Positions 25,830 through 36,079 of a stretch of DNA of 60,732 bases are shown one piece after another. The notes below the pieces were generated by a model. That model saw nothing but the letters and a program-made list of their open reading frames with translations. It was not told the origin of the DNA and made no database searches. The stretch's first letter is position 1; the number at the start of each line of letters is the position of its first letter. The position numbers and the translations under genes were made by a program. This DNA comes from Rhynchosporium graminicola (lineage: Eukaryota; Ascomycota; Leotiomycetes; Helotiales; Ploettnerulaceae). The DNA lies in NCBI GenBank assembly GCA_900074885.1, contig FJUW01000099.1:1-60732 (forward strand), written 5' to 3'.

Positions 25830-26509
25830 TATCACACCCGGGAAATTAAAATCTGTAGATTTTGCCCAAGTAATTCTCACCGAGAATTAAGCGAGGTTCT
25901 CAGAATTCAACACTACTGAAGCATGGTCATTCGTGTTGTGCTTCTCTCATCCAACCTACTAGTGTTTTCATTAGCTAGTTGATTTAGTGATACGGAGAGT
26001 CTCCGCTGAGAAGCGGTGACAAATTCATTTGCGGCTTCACGTCTCGCCCATAATACCCAAGCTGGAACTCTACCGCTCTTCGACGAAGATTTCTTTGAGC
26101 CACATATCTTTCCATCTTCACTAATGCAAGGCGATAAATGAAATGACCTATAGCCGATGAGTTTATGCGCGAAATTTTACGATATGGGTAGTTGTTTGAT
26201 GCTGCTGGCGAAGTAGCGGAACCAAAACTTGGTTATCACAGTACAAGAAATGTGTGAGTTCGTTTCAAGGTTAGAGGAAGTCAATTCAAACGTGAAGGCG
26301 ACATACCCAAAGTATCAAGTCATGTTGATATCCATGTTAAGATCCATAAAAAATGCCACCACTGGTCGAACTTGTTGCGTCTCTGGTTTTTGTTTTGTTG
26401 ATTTGATCCGATCCAATCACCAGCTGCCGATTTGACCAAAACCACCATCTATTTGACCGACATCGGCCTAGTTTGATCAAACTAGCATAATTGACGAATA
26501 AATATAAAG
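25830..26509. other. Intergenic stretch beside the RIP block
   Basis: Base composition returns to normal here. Short open frames (for example 26229-26435 plus) resemble no family I know and lack supporting context. No convincing gene seen. Confidence 0.5.
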
Positions 26510-26896
26510 TCATGATATCTCAGATTTCTGAAGACGTGAGGTATGAGGAAGTCTATGCTGGCTGTTAGCGGTCGATATTCCTAGCGAGGTTGATATCCCA
26601 GAACCTCCTACTACGATTGCGATTGTTTCGAATAAATGCGGCAAGGCTTGCTCCTCCCCCATCGCTAGAGTTTCGGGCTGGATTCCCAGAATGGGCCGAT
26701 CATGACTGCCTAACAGGAAACGCAGGATGATGCATAATTTTAAATTGTCAATAATGCATCTTTGACTCGGTCTGTAGAAACCAACGAGCCTCACCAGCCC
26801 CAGGAAAGTGTTTGAGCTCAAAGTCGTTAGATACAAGTGGGGCAGTCCAATATATACCAGATGCTTTTTAGCGCTATTGGATAACAGTAATTCCAT
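26510..26896 (-). pseudogene. Possible flavin/NAD(P)H-reductase remnant
   Basis: An open minus-strand frame of 128 codons whose second half reads GEEQALPHLFETIAIVVGGS followed by GIS. This resembles the start of the NAD(P)-binding domain in the ferric-reductase/NADPH-oxidase group, where a GPYG.....L..F..V.LVAGGSGI pattern is usual; the GGSGIS codons lie at about 26608-26592. The rest of the frame does not show the expected HPFT FAD motif, and the domain stops after about 28 more residues. If the assignment is right this is a fragment. Alternative: a chance resemblance. Confidence 0.28.
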
Positions 26897-27318
26897 TCGA
26901 TATGCGACCGATCAGACTCGAAGTACTATCATTCCGGTTCAGGCCACCACACAAGCTACAAAACCCAGATGTCTCGCAAGAATTGGAGCGAACTCTCATA
27001 CTGCCCTTTCGTCAGATCAATCTAGAGACTTCCATTCGATGTTGTACTGGCTATCTGCGCGTGATCCATCAACCAATGACGTCGAAGCGTGTTACTAACA
27101 TGAGCCTGGTACCGGAGAGTGGTCTTTTGGTTTCAATCATTACTCTGATTATATGAGAAGGCTGGGTGTTGCAAAACAGTATTGAGTTCTCCGACCATCA
27201 AACAAGTCTCGGAACACATCTCTGACCGCAAAATGACGTTTCGGCATACTTCTACACCTCGTTTCCGGAGAAACAGAAGCAGACTTACATAAGATCATTG
27301 CTTTCCGTGTTTACTCAC

Positions 27319-27576
27319 CTGTATCATAGGCGCAGCGTTCATCCGCTTCTTCGCACTGCGTAAAATCAGAACCAACCATACCCATGATAGCCCATAACCC
27401 AAGCACAGAGCACAGTTAAACAGCTTTACTTCAGCAAGGTAGAAACTCTTATCTCGTGGCTGATGCCTTGGACGACTGTACAGAAGAATGGCCAAAAAAA
27501 ACACTTTAAGGGTGGTTATTTTGGTATGGATTTTCAAGCAGCGGCTAGTCGTGGCAAGCAAAGACAAAATTACCAT
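27319..27576 (-). CDS. Possible exon of a hydrophobic protein (fragment)
   Basis: The minus-strand frame starts at ATG 27576 and runs 86 codons to MIQ, where a good splice donor CAG|GTGAGT occurs. It contains two hydrophobic runs (LKVFFLAILLY and ALCLGYGLSWVWLVLILR), suggesting a membrane protein. No continuing exon could be found downstream with confidence, and no family was recognised. It lies just upstream, on the same strand, of the reductase-like remnant and could be part of the same dead membrane protein. Confidence 0.25.
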
Positions 27577-27635
27577 AGTCACGTCCACTTATGAAGGAGC
27601 TGTACAATGATAGATTACACAGTACAGCGGCGAGC

Positions 27636-27742
27636 TAACGCTCGAACCTCTAGCCGTAACTTCTCATGAATGGAGAGCTTCAAGCTCTTACACACTGTAA
27701 CGGGGTTGAGTTTAGGCTCACACCAACTACGCCATCTGGTCC
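27636..27742 (-). repeat. tRNA-derived SINE-like sequence with Pol III A and B boxes
   Basis: On the minus strand TGGCGTAGTTGG (27734-27723) fits the Pol III A-box consensus TRGCNNAGYNGG at all 12 positions. About 75 bp further on, GGTTCGAG (27648-27641) matches the core of the B box, inside a GCTA...TAGC hairpin. No acceptor stem pairs, so it is not a working tRNA; a SINE head or decayed tRNA is likelier. Confidence 0.4.
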
Positions 27743-27759
27743 AAAAGATCACAATATAC

Positions 27760-28369
27760 TGCGCAGCAGTATACGCCTAATACCGTATATATAGACTGAC
27801 TATTACGAGCCCATTACACACACTTACTTTAATTACGCTTCGACTAAATGGATAGTCGTGGTTTCTTTCCACCCTTGGCAAGTGTCGCTAGAGCAGCACT
27901 TGATTCGCTTGACACACAAACTTGCCTTGCCATATACTGCAACAATACGATCGGCACATCAACCCGGGAGTCTTGAATCACCAGCAGACTTCATGGAACG
28001 TATTTGATATTGGCATCTTGCGTCTCACCCGCCTACTTCCTGCTTTTTCATTCTAGCTCTGAGAAAATCCATCCATCAAAATTTACATACTACAAAGACA
28101 CTTACCGAGCCAAATATAAGGTTATCAGAATGTTGATAATCCGCACTCAACCACATCTCGCTTAACACCCCCCGTTTAACCGCCCCTTACATCACGTGTG
28201 TAATTCTACACCAGCTGAAGACACGACCAGCTGAAAGCTGTGCAACCACAATTACGCCCATGGCTTCTAAATCGATCTATTGACACAGCAACGGGGTTGG
28301 GGACCAAAGTTAAAGTGTGGGGGTCCCACTTGCTCTGGTGTGTATAAGACGATCTCTACCCTACTGATC
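27760..28369. other. Intergenic stretch without recognised gene
   Basis: Normal composition, no long open frame on either strand and no family motif seen. Confidence 0.5.
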
Positions 28370-28377
28370 ATTTGCTA

Positions 28378-28480
28378 TACGGATTAATACTCTTTATACG
28401 AATACTTAGTTAAACTTAGTACAACTAAGGATAAAAGATTAATAATTAATATTATAGCTCTATAGTAATTATATAAACGT
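28378..28480. repeat. Small RIP-like AT-rich island
   Basis: About 100 bp made almost only of A and T with TA-rich runs and hardly any CA or TG, inside DNA of ordinary composition. It looks like the chewed remnant of a short repeat. It lies directly left of the dehydrogenase pseudogene. Confidence 0.4.
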
Positions 28481-28749
28481 GTCCTTGTGGTTTTATTGAA
28501 AAGGAGACACATTGTTTGCGTCTTGCACGATGTTGCAAATTCAGCAGGCAGACCCATGATTTGGATTGAAAGAACTTTCTCAATACTTGGCAAGGCTCCA
28601 AAGGTATATTTCATCTTTACTGGAATTCGTAATTTTCACGACCTCGTTAGTCACTTACACACATTACATTTTAATTATCCTGGCCCGGCAGTGAGACAGA
28701 GCAGGTTGAGACTAAAAATAATCAAATCAGTATCGAACGACTGGTCAAA

Positions 28750-29328
28750 ATGGCACTTCAGGTCACCGGAAAAACGGGCCTTGTTACTGGGGGCGGGTGT
28801 GAGTCTAGCACCTTTCTTTTCTATCGTTCCCTCCGAGGACATCTACTCAATCCTCATTGCAGACCTTCTTGATAGCTCTCTATCTAGATTTCTGGCAAGT
28901 TCAATAAAAATCTCTATATACTAATTTCAAGCTATCAATAGCTGGCCACTTTATGCCGCCTCAAAAGCCGGCATATCATCTTTCGTCCACTCTCTAGGTC
29001 CCCTCGAAGCACAATGCAACATCCGCTTTGTGGCCGTCGCGCCCGCTATCGTAAACACGCCGATTTGGGCCGAGAGGAGAGGCTGGGTCGATAAGAAAGT
29101 GGATGCGTGGATAAGTCCCAGTAGGATTGCTGAGGTTATGTTGGATGTTGTGCAGGGGCATAAAATTGGACGATCTTGAAGGTCGGGTTGGATGATGTGA
29201 GGTTTTTCGAGCGCTTAAATGATCCTGGTCCAGATATGAGGAAGAGGGGCTGTAGTGTTGGTCGGATTGGAGGGGGTTTTGTAAGCACGCTTCGTTTGTA
29301 TGAGGAGAATTTCGGGAAACGATTGTGA
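28750..29328 (+). pseudogene. Short-chain dehydrogenase/reductase pseudogene (internal deletion, frameshifts)
   Basis: The intact start MALQVTGKTGLVTGGG (28750-28797) is the Rossmann-fold glycine motif of the SDR family. A frame change follows, then an ILIADLL strand (about 28849-28869). The active-site segment LYAASKAGISSF (Y-x-x-x-K at 28952-28966) and VAPAIVNTPIW come only about 80 bp later, so most of the central domain (about 100 residues) is missing. After another frameshift the C-terminal part reads VGLDDVRFFERLNDPGPDM and ends at a stop (29326-29328). The order and wording fit NAD-dependent SDRs of the 15-hydroxyprostaglandin-dehydrogenase-like group common in ascomycetes. It cannot be translated as one product. 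Confidence 0.75.
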
Positions 29329-30390
29329 AAGGAGAGTGGGAACTCAAGTTCGAAATTGCTGTTATTTGTGTTTCTGTTGTAAAGTAAAAGCGCATAATAT
29401 TTTTCGCGGATTAACAGAAAAATGTCCGACTATTATGAGTTCTCGTGCATGAGTGGCTTAAGGTTCGGCGAGTTCGTTTGCGCGACGAACGCTGAAGCTC
29501 ATTAGGTCCTTTTACGACTCGAGTTATTTTCTTTGATTTCGATATGACAGAGTGTTTAGCTGCGGATAACTCAAGAACTATACGGGAAAGTACTTGGAAA
29601 ACATCTCAGTATCTCGAAGTCATGCTGCCATTGTAGGCAACTACTAGAGAGAGAATTAAGATTTTCCGCATTAACTTTTTTCATGGAGAACATCGAACTG
29701 CTTCAATTAATATTTGGATGCCAATGAAGAGTGCGAGTTTTAGCAGGCGGTTTACCCTAGGTACAAATCCACCGATAAGATTTCCGTGCTAAGAATCGTA
29801 GCAAATAAGGTGTGCATTGAGTAGATCGATAAAAGGCTTAGTAAAGCAAGCGACTAAGTGGTGCTGGCTTTGCTCTAAGGGCAGTATCTATAGTCATTCC
29901 CGTCCGAGTTAGAGCCCTTTCTGGCATAGAACCCTCACCGGTGAATGCTTGCAATATCTATGTCAGAACTTTGGTCCACTAGAGTGCGCTAGTATAGCTG
30001 ATTAGCGGAGTAAAGTATGTATATATGTGTCAGGAACCCCTTGGAATTCTAATCTATCGGTGCTTGAGTTTAAATATAAATGATGACCCTTGAACATCTA
30101 AACACAGGCACATTTTGTCGGCGGCTGTTTACATTGGTGAGCTCCCACTGCCGTGTCACGGAGAGGATAGACTCCTCTATTGTTTAATACTGTTTTGGCT
30201 TTCTTTCTGTTCGTCTACTATACTGATACAACAAAAATTGTGCAACTGACTGTGAACTTGAAACAGTCAATAACTTAAGCTACTTCAGAAGAAGGTTGCA
30301 CCATCGGTTCAACATTCAAATTCCATCAAGTTTGAGTATTTTTTTTTGGCTCCCTACACAATTCACCCGGCTGATCCCGAGCATTTCAAA
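29329..30390. other. Intergenic/5' region of the RING gene
   Basis: No gene recognised. The last 200 bp contain CT-rich and AACA-rich stretches typical of a fungal promoter or leader ahead of the start at 30391. Confidence 0.45.
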
Positions 30391-31344
30391 ATGTGTCACA
30401 ATATTCAAATTCACTATTATGCCTGCGAACACAGTGGAGTATCCAAAATTATTCCATGCGATACTCCCAGTACTTGCGGTGATCCGATCTTGGAAGTGCA
30501 TAACACTCCCCACGCCTTCCCAGATTTCCGTCCAGACTGTTTCCTCGGAGGCAATTTATTTGTCACGGAAGTCAGCGAGGATGAGCGAGCCGAAATACTT
30601 ACCTCTCGAGTTTACAAAGAATTCACGTCGAAAAGTGTCTTGTGTCTGGCGGAGTCAATGTTGCGAAGAGCTGAGAGCAATCTAGCCAAGGAAGATGAGC
30701 TATATAGCTTTGAAAACCAGGTCACACCAGAAGAGGTATCAGCTTCCATCCACCGCTTGCAGAATTATGCTTTGAATCTATTAGGAGCCTTGTTTTGGCA
30801 CCAAGTCATTGAGGAGAAGGAGGCACCTGACAAATTCTTTCGCCTTCTCATCATCCAGGTGAAGAATTACATGTTCGCTTTGTGGCACCAAGTCACTGTG
30901 AATAAACTCACAGTCCGTAAAAAGGCTAGAACTGGACGACCGAGTTACTTGGAGGCAAAGGTACTGTTTCCAAGCATCACTTCCCTTGAAGCTGACGAGC
31001 GCGATTGCGCAATCTGCGGTGACCAGATTGGTATTGCCAATGCGGATGGAGTTACAGAGTATCTTGTCAAGACAAGCTGTGGCCACGTCTTCGGTGTGCA
31101 GTGTTTGAGCCAATGGATTTTGGACAATGAGAGCTGCCCATATTGTCGTGGAAGCTTGCTCACTTTTGACGAAAGTGAAGTAAATCTCAAGAAAGAAGCC
31201 AATAATGTCAGAAGGAACACCTTGCCGCCCGCGTGGCTTATGACCCTCTTTGGTATAACTTCCCGGTCAATGAAGAGAGACATGGTTCTCTCTCGGTCCA
31301 GGGGGGCTGAGACGCTTGCGCTATCAAAGGAATGTTTCCCATAA
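30391..31344 (+). CDS. RING-finger domain protein
   Basis: Single-exon frame of 317 residues. The start is the ATG at 30391 (context AAAATGTGT); the frame is open upstream but without another ATG. The N-terminus MCHNIQIHYYACEHSG resembles the Cys/His-rich leader of many small fungal proteins. A C-terminal RING (about residues 209-250) shows C-A-I-C, then C-G-H-V-F-G-V-Q-C, then C-P-Y-C, with CLSQWIL after the fifth Cys. The ligand normally found after the conserved F (His or Cys) is Gly here, as seen in other fungal 'CGH.FG..CL' RINGs, so one zinc ligand may be absent. RING proteins usually act as E3 ubiquitin ligases; the substrate is unknown. It is the only intact gene in the 26-38 kb transition zone. 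Confidence 0.8.
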   Translation: MCHNIQIHYYACEHSGVSKIIPCDTPSTCGDPILEVHNTPHAFPDFRPDCFLGGNLFVTEVSEDERAEILTSRVYKEFTSKSVLCLAESMLRRAESNLAKEDELYSFENQVTPEEVSASIHRLQNYALNLLGALFWHQVIEEKEAPDKFFRLLIIQVKNYMFALWHQVTVNKLTVRKKARTGRPSYLEAKVLFPSITSLEADERDCAICGDQIGIANADGVTEYLVKTSCGHVFGVQCLSQWILDNESCPYCRGSLLTFDESEVNLKKEANNVRRNTLPPAWLMTLFGITSRSMKRDMVLSRSRGAETLALSKECFP

Positions 31345-32520
31345 GTTTAGACTATCTTTCTGACAATCTGTGCAATACCCTTTGAACAGCCCGGCCTCTT
31401 TGTAGAAATGATAATATAGAAATTTGCTCCACATTTCCCCAGTCAAGCGTAGATACTAACTGCCAAATTAGTAGAAATTTATGGTACCTCGTGATAGTCT
31501 CTTTGCAATCATGATCAAGTAACAAGGCTACACCCGAGGGAAATGCATTCGAGGCCAGCCAAATTCATCTCGAGCGAAGTGATATAGGACAGACATTCTC
31601 GAAGTGAAATCAACAATTTAGATTTTCAAGGTTATCAAAAAGTTCGCTGCTTCATGATATTGATTCGCGTAATAATAAAAAATACTTTCGTGACTTTATC
31701 ATCCACACGTGCTCTTGAAATACATACACAGCTAGAGTGATTAGTGTTAATCTCGACAAGTATATAAGTAGCTATCTGTCAGTTGCTCTTTTATTAACAT
31801 CAACTACATTTATACATGGAAATTTAAGTCTTGAGCGAAAATTTTCAGTGAACAAAGAAAACTTATCTAGAAATTCTGCTCGGAACGAAAAAGGCGCTTT
31901 AGCAATTAGATCCCTACCTAACATACACCTTCCTTTGTACAGTTTAATCTGTTGTATGCAATGCGTCTGTTTCATTGTTCGGAGTGAGTTTCCACTCATG
32001 TCTTTATTTTCCTCACGAACGCCCCTTCGGCTTTTGCAATAAATCAGAACCATATTGAGCGTATCGAACGCTTTCAATAGTGACTCTCTTATTGATTTAA
32101 GCTATTCGTGAATACAGAGTTTGAACATCCAATACAACATGAGAGGATACTAATAAACTGTCTCGCAACAGAAACAGTTCTAGGTCTGTTTACGAAGAAG
32201 TACAAAAATCTAGTAGCAATATATAATGCGGTAAAGGCAGCTCCATATCCTCTTCCTGGACGCAGATTTTTGAACCCTTCTGAAAACGCCACAAATCGCC
32301 TACTTCCTCAGCAACACCTTGTGGAGAAAGTCATACACACTCAAAATGTGCCTCCGCCGCGTGCTAAACTATTCCCTCTGCTCGCATTCTGGCATACAAT
32401 ACCTGTTTCCGTGCTCAGATCCTTTCAGTTGCTCGCCAGCTGCACTCGTTGCGTTTACCTTGAAGAAGTCAATATCTGTCCATATCTCTGTCCAAAATGC
32501 CTCTTAGATGGCGGTCTAAT
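31345..32520. other. Intergenic stretch with uninformative open frames
   Basis: Several 60-140-codon frames overlap here on both strands (the longest, 32108-32524 plus, lacks an ATG at its start). None shows a motif or splice context I can support. Confidence 0.45.
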
Positions 32521-33310
32521 GTAGGCTTAGCTCAGCGATGCTGTCACGTCATCAGTCAAAGTAAACAAGTACTACCGCGATTTCAGCAGTCGATTCCCTA
32601 CAGCGACCCGCCTGTGGGAGCTAGCCGGGGCTGATTTAACAAATAATAAAGAAGAGGATATTTTTGCTATAGATGATAGCATTGGTCAATCTAACCTCAC
32701 GAAGCTAATCGCGGGGGATTTGTATCGTATAATAATCACGTGATTCTGGACTAGGTTAATCGACAAAAAGGTTAGTCCAAGCAGGCAACAACGTCAACTC
32801 ATCATACCGATCCACAAATTCATTATATTGTCCTATATATACCAAACAGCTCGGGATCTCTACCTTGGAGACACTATCAAGCGTCTGCGACTATAGCAAC
32901 TGATATATCGTATCTTTCCAGTAGTTATTAGCTCACTACCAAAAGAGGATCGATACTATATTATCTATAGGGAGTATCTTGGTTAGCCTAACCTAGATAG
33001 ATCAACTGAAGATCTAGTCAGAATAGTTTGCAAATATAACTTTAGTAAATATTATATCTGCTCTTAGATCATAGAGAATAAGAGTTACCATATCTATTGA
33101 AGAGACCTTCTAACGTTCAAGGAGACCGAAGAACGATTTACAGCCGCACGAGAACTTATAAGAGCACAAAAGTGTTACCCACCTAGCTTAAGCAGATTCT
33201 TAGCATCGACTCTTCTATTGATGATAATGATATACGGCTTCTTAATACGTCGAGTCTTGAAATGTTCTTGATGTTTCGAAGTGTGAAAGAGCTTAGCGTC
33301 TTAACATGAA
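32521..33310. repeat. Degenerate transposon-like stretch
   Basis: AT-richer than its neighbours, with protein-like fragments in shifting frames on the plus strand separated mostly by TAG/TAA stops, the look of partly RIPed coding DNA. The left end has an A-box-like TAGCTCAGCGA (about 32528) with TCGATTCC about 70 bp on, a weak Pol III pattern. I could not name the element. Confidence 0.3.
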
Positions 33311-34340
33311 GACAGCACGATTGGTGTGTCTCAATCGCTACCCAGTTCTGCAGAATTAGTCGCCCATTTCTCTTTTTATTTCTTTTCTTACTAACGACTT
33401 ATCAATCGGTTATTTAGATTATCTACTGATAAAAACTATTTTTCATAAAATTTATCAGTCTCATATACCTATAACAAACCTGGAACTAATTTTGTATATT
33501 CCTTAAATAGTTAAGCAAGCTCGGATAATGAAATTAGTTAATAAAAAGTAATAAACCTTTCTCAAATAGTTTATATATTGATAATCGCTTCTAACTCAAG
33601 CACTATGAGAGTTTCAGACTGAATTCGCGCTAAGGTCCAGTATCGTATTATGAGCTGGGACCAATTTCTGGGCTGTAGTTTGTCGTGGGTGGGAGGTTCT
33701 GTGCTGAAATTCACGTAAGGTAGCTTATTTATTAAGCTGGACTCAAGCTGAGACGGTCTCAAGTCCTTGATCTCCGTGGCCACTTCCTACACGATATCGA
33801 GTGCTGTCTTTCTTTCGCATTCCAGCACTTCTACATGCGGAGGAGATTTGTCGTAGGAAAATAGTTGTAGCACCTCTTCTTTGTATTTTTTCGTCTACTT
33901 TTGCTATAGGGAGCTCCTTGTATCTCCCAATTTTTAACTCACGCGCGTTCCTCTACAGTTTCTTGAGGACTCTCGAACTTTGTTTGCTTCTGTAAGCCAG
34001 AGCTCGCTTAGATCACCAGTCGGGGAATCAGTGTTTTCAAGTTCCACTACAGCACTGATCAGACCTTCTAGTATATCACTAGGATATTTTCGAGTATCTT
34101 CTCCACCCTTAGTTTTGTGTCTCCAAGCTGCGCGGTGAGAACAAAGCCTGCAAGCTTCCGGTATGGGCATGGGAGAGAAAGCGGGTCGAAGTCGTCTCAC
34201 AATGATTAGCAGTTCGTTTATGTTTGCCAGTGATGAAGATCGTTTCGGAGACGCTTTTCGACTGGCGATGTTCCTTCCGTAGAGTCAGACTCCAACCTGT
34301 GTGCGAGTCAGTTTGAGCGCTCATAGATAAGTCAAATCGC
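33311..34340. other. Intergenic stretch without recognised gene
   Basis: AT-rich at its left (about 33370-33600), then ordinary composition. No convincing gene. Confidence 0.45.
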
Positions 34341-34344
34341 AGGA

Positions 34345-34675
34345 CTCGTGAACTTACAGATCCCATAAGAAGCCGAAGATTGCAGCAGCATCTCACAGAC
34401 CATGAAGCTCAGAGTAGTGTGTGCTTAGCATATGGATTGCCCAAAACAGTGGATCTTCCTTGAAAATCACCCTGGGGTCATGGTATGATCCGTCCACCAT
34501 ACCCAACGTGATTCTTCCTGGGACTGTAGCATCAAAGGTGTGCCAGCTCTCAAATACCTCAAGTTAGGGCAATAGTTTGGTAATCCAAGCCGCTTGATCT
34601 GCTCCCTTTTCACGTTGAATACCGTGACGAAAAACATCATCGAGACAGACTCAATCTCTGCAGGGGTGAAGCGAC
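34345..34675 (-). pseudogene. Frameshifted gene fragment, family unknown
   Basis: The minus strand gives two well-formed adjoining protein segments in different frames. The first has AEIESVSMMFFVTVFNVKRE followed by QIKRLGLPNYCPNLRYL. The second has WHTFDATVPGRITLGMVDGS and then IFKEDPLFWAIHMLS. The join is too tight (about 10 bp) for an intron, so a frameshift is the simplest reading. A stop ends the second segment and a further short DAAAIFGFLWDL segment follows. I do not recognise the family. Confidence 0.4.
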
Positions 34676-34699
34676 CTTACTCGTAACGTTATCCTTTTT

Positions 34700-35979
34700 A
34701 AAGTCGAATTCGACCTCTTGTAGGGAGGGCTATGATGAAGTCGAGGCGTAGTTGCTGCATTTGTTCCCCTTGCACGTCATCCGTGATTGCGAATTGTGAG
34801 TTTATGATAGGTTCCTCGAAAGCGCTAGTAGATTATTCGCTTCGAGTAAGGGCAGGACTAAGAACAAGCGACCATTTGTTTATATTTGCCCGCTTTGAGA
34901 CCTTGGCAGTCGTGTGACCTGACTGTAAAGCATTAGTCGCAACTATGGCCTAGTTGCCTGAATAATTGAGTGAGAAAGATGACATGTCTGTAAATATAGA
35001 CTTGGAAGTCGTATTTTTGAATGGCACTTTCTTGGTGGCTTTTCACTCACCAGGAGGCTTCTATGCCCAGTCATAGCTGTTCGGTCAATCATGTACAGTT
35101 TAATCAATCCCTGCATATCTATAATTGCCAGTTTATATAATGTGTAAATTATTTTAAATCACTGACTTCTGACTTGGTCTCAGGTAAGGTCCATATGATG
35201 ATCATATCTGCCATTCTTGTTCCGGAAGGACGATACCAAGCAGTATGAGATCTTCGTGCAAAACTGCATACTTCATAGTACAAGCTGATCTCCAGATATT
35301 GCCTGAGAAGTATTCTAATTGACAGTTTTGAAAACAGCGTGATATACCACCCACTTCTTATCCACACCATACCAGCCAATCGTGTCTGTTCCTTTTCGAA
35401 AGAGATCCATGTTTCGGGGCTGAACTTCGTCCGAGAACGGAAGAGAGCCAGGAATTTTTTTTTCGGGCCAGGACGAGAACGGCGAAGCATAGCCTCGGTA
35501 TTAGAGACTTGTCGCTTAGATTTCGATCATTTCGCTGTTCGATCCACCCTGGATGTTCGTACTTTGTGTACGCCAAGATCCACCTTTCACGTTAATGTTG
35601 GTATGATTCAGGAGAAACCCTTCGATGTTTGTCGTGGACCATGGGCCGGGGGAAAGCGCTGACCTTTTTTGGGATTACCCAGATAACCTTTTGGAATCAT
35701 CCTCGCTCTCTCCTCTCTTAATTTCTTGGTCCATCTTTTCAATGGAATTGCTATTGATGTTCACTTTCTCACACAAATGCAGAAAGTCTTGGCTGATACT
35801 TTGCTTCAGAGCGTCGACAATGCTCTTTGCACCAGCGATACTCTGAGCCCGATCATTACGTAACTGAATAGACGCCTGAGCTTTCTATATTCTACACTGG
35901 TTAGCAGACTCGCAATATCTTTGGTCACTGCCGCAGGATCCAAAATCCGGATAGAAAGAGAATCCCTGCCCCGTTGTAG
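34700..35979. other. Intergenic stretch without recognised gene
   Basis: Many short overlapping frames on both strands between about 35150 and 35850, none with a motif. No gene supported. Confidence 0.4.
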
Positions 35980-35982
35980 CAT

Positions 35983-36062
35983 TGCGGACCCGCTGGCCTT
36001 TGGGTCAGGCTGGACTCATGACGAGAACTTCGTCGTGGGCTCGACAGTGGCGGTTCGAACCA
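35983..36062 (+). repeat. Decayed tRNA-like sequence (elongator tRNA-Met-like)
   Basis: Contains TGGACTCATGACGAG, which could be an anticodon arm with a CT-CAT-GA loop, then TCGTCGTGGGCTCGA, close to the variable/T-arm wording of elongator tRNA-Met. A perfect palindromic B-box core GGTTCGAACC lies at about 36053-36062. The stems do not close properly, so it is a pseudogene or SINE fragment rather than a working tRNA. Confidence 0.3.
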
Positions 36063-36079
36063 TCGAATGGACTGAAATA

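Noticed and set aside
26808..27156. Overlapping plus-strand frames of 84-96 codons
   Set aside because: No family motif; the longer begins with GTG and they overlap the region of the possible reductase remnant on the other strand.
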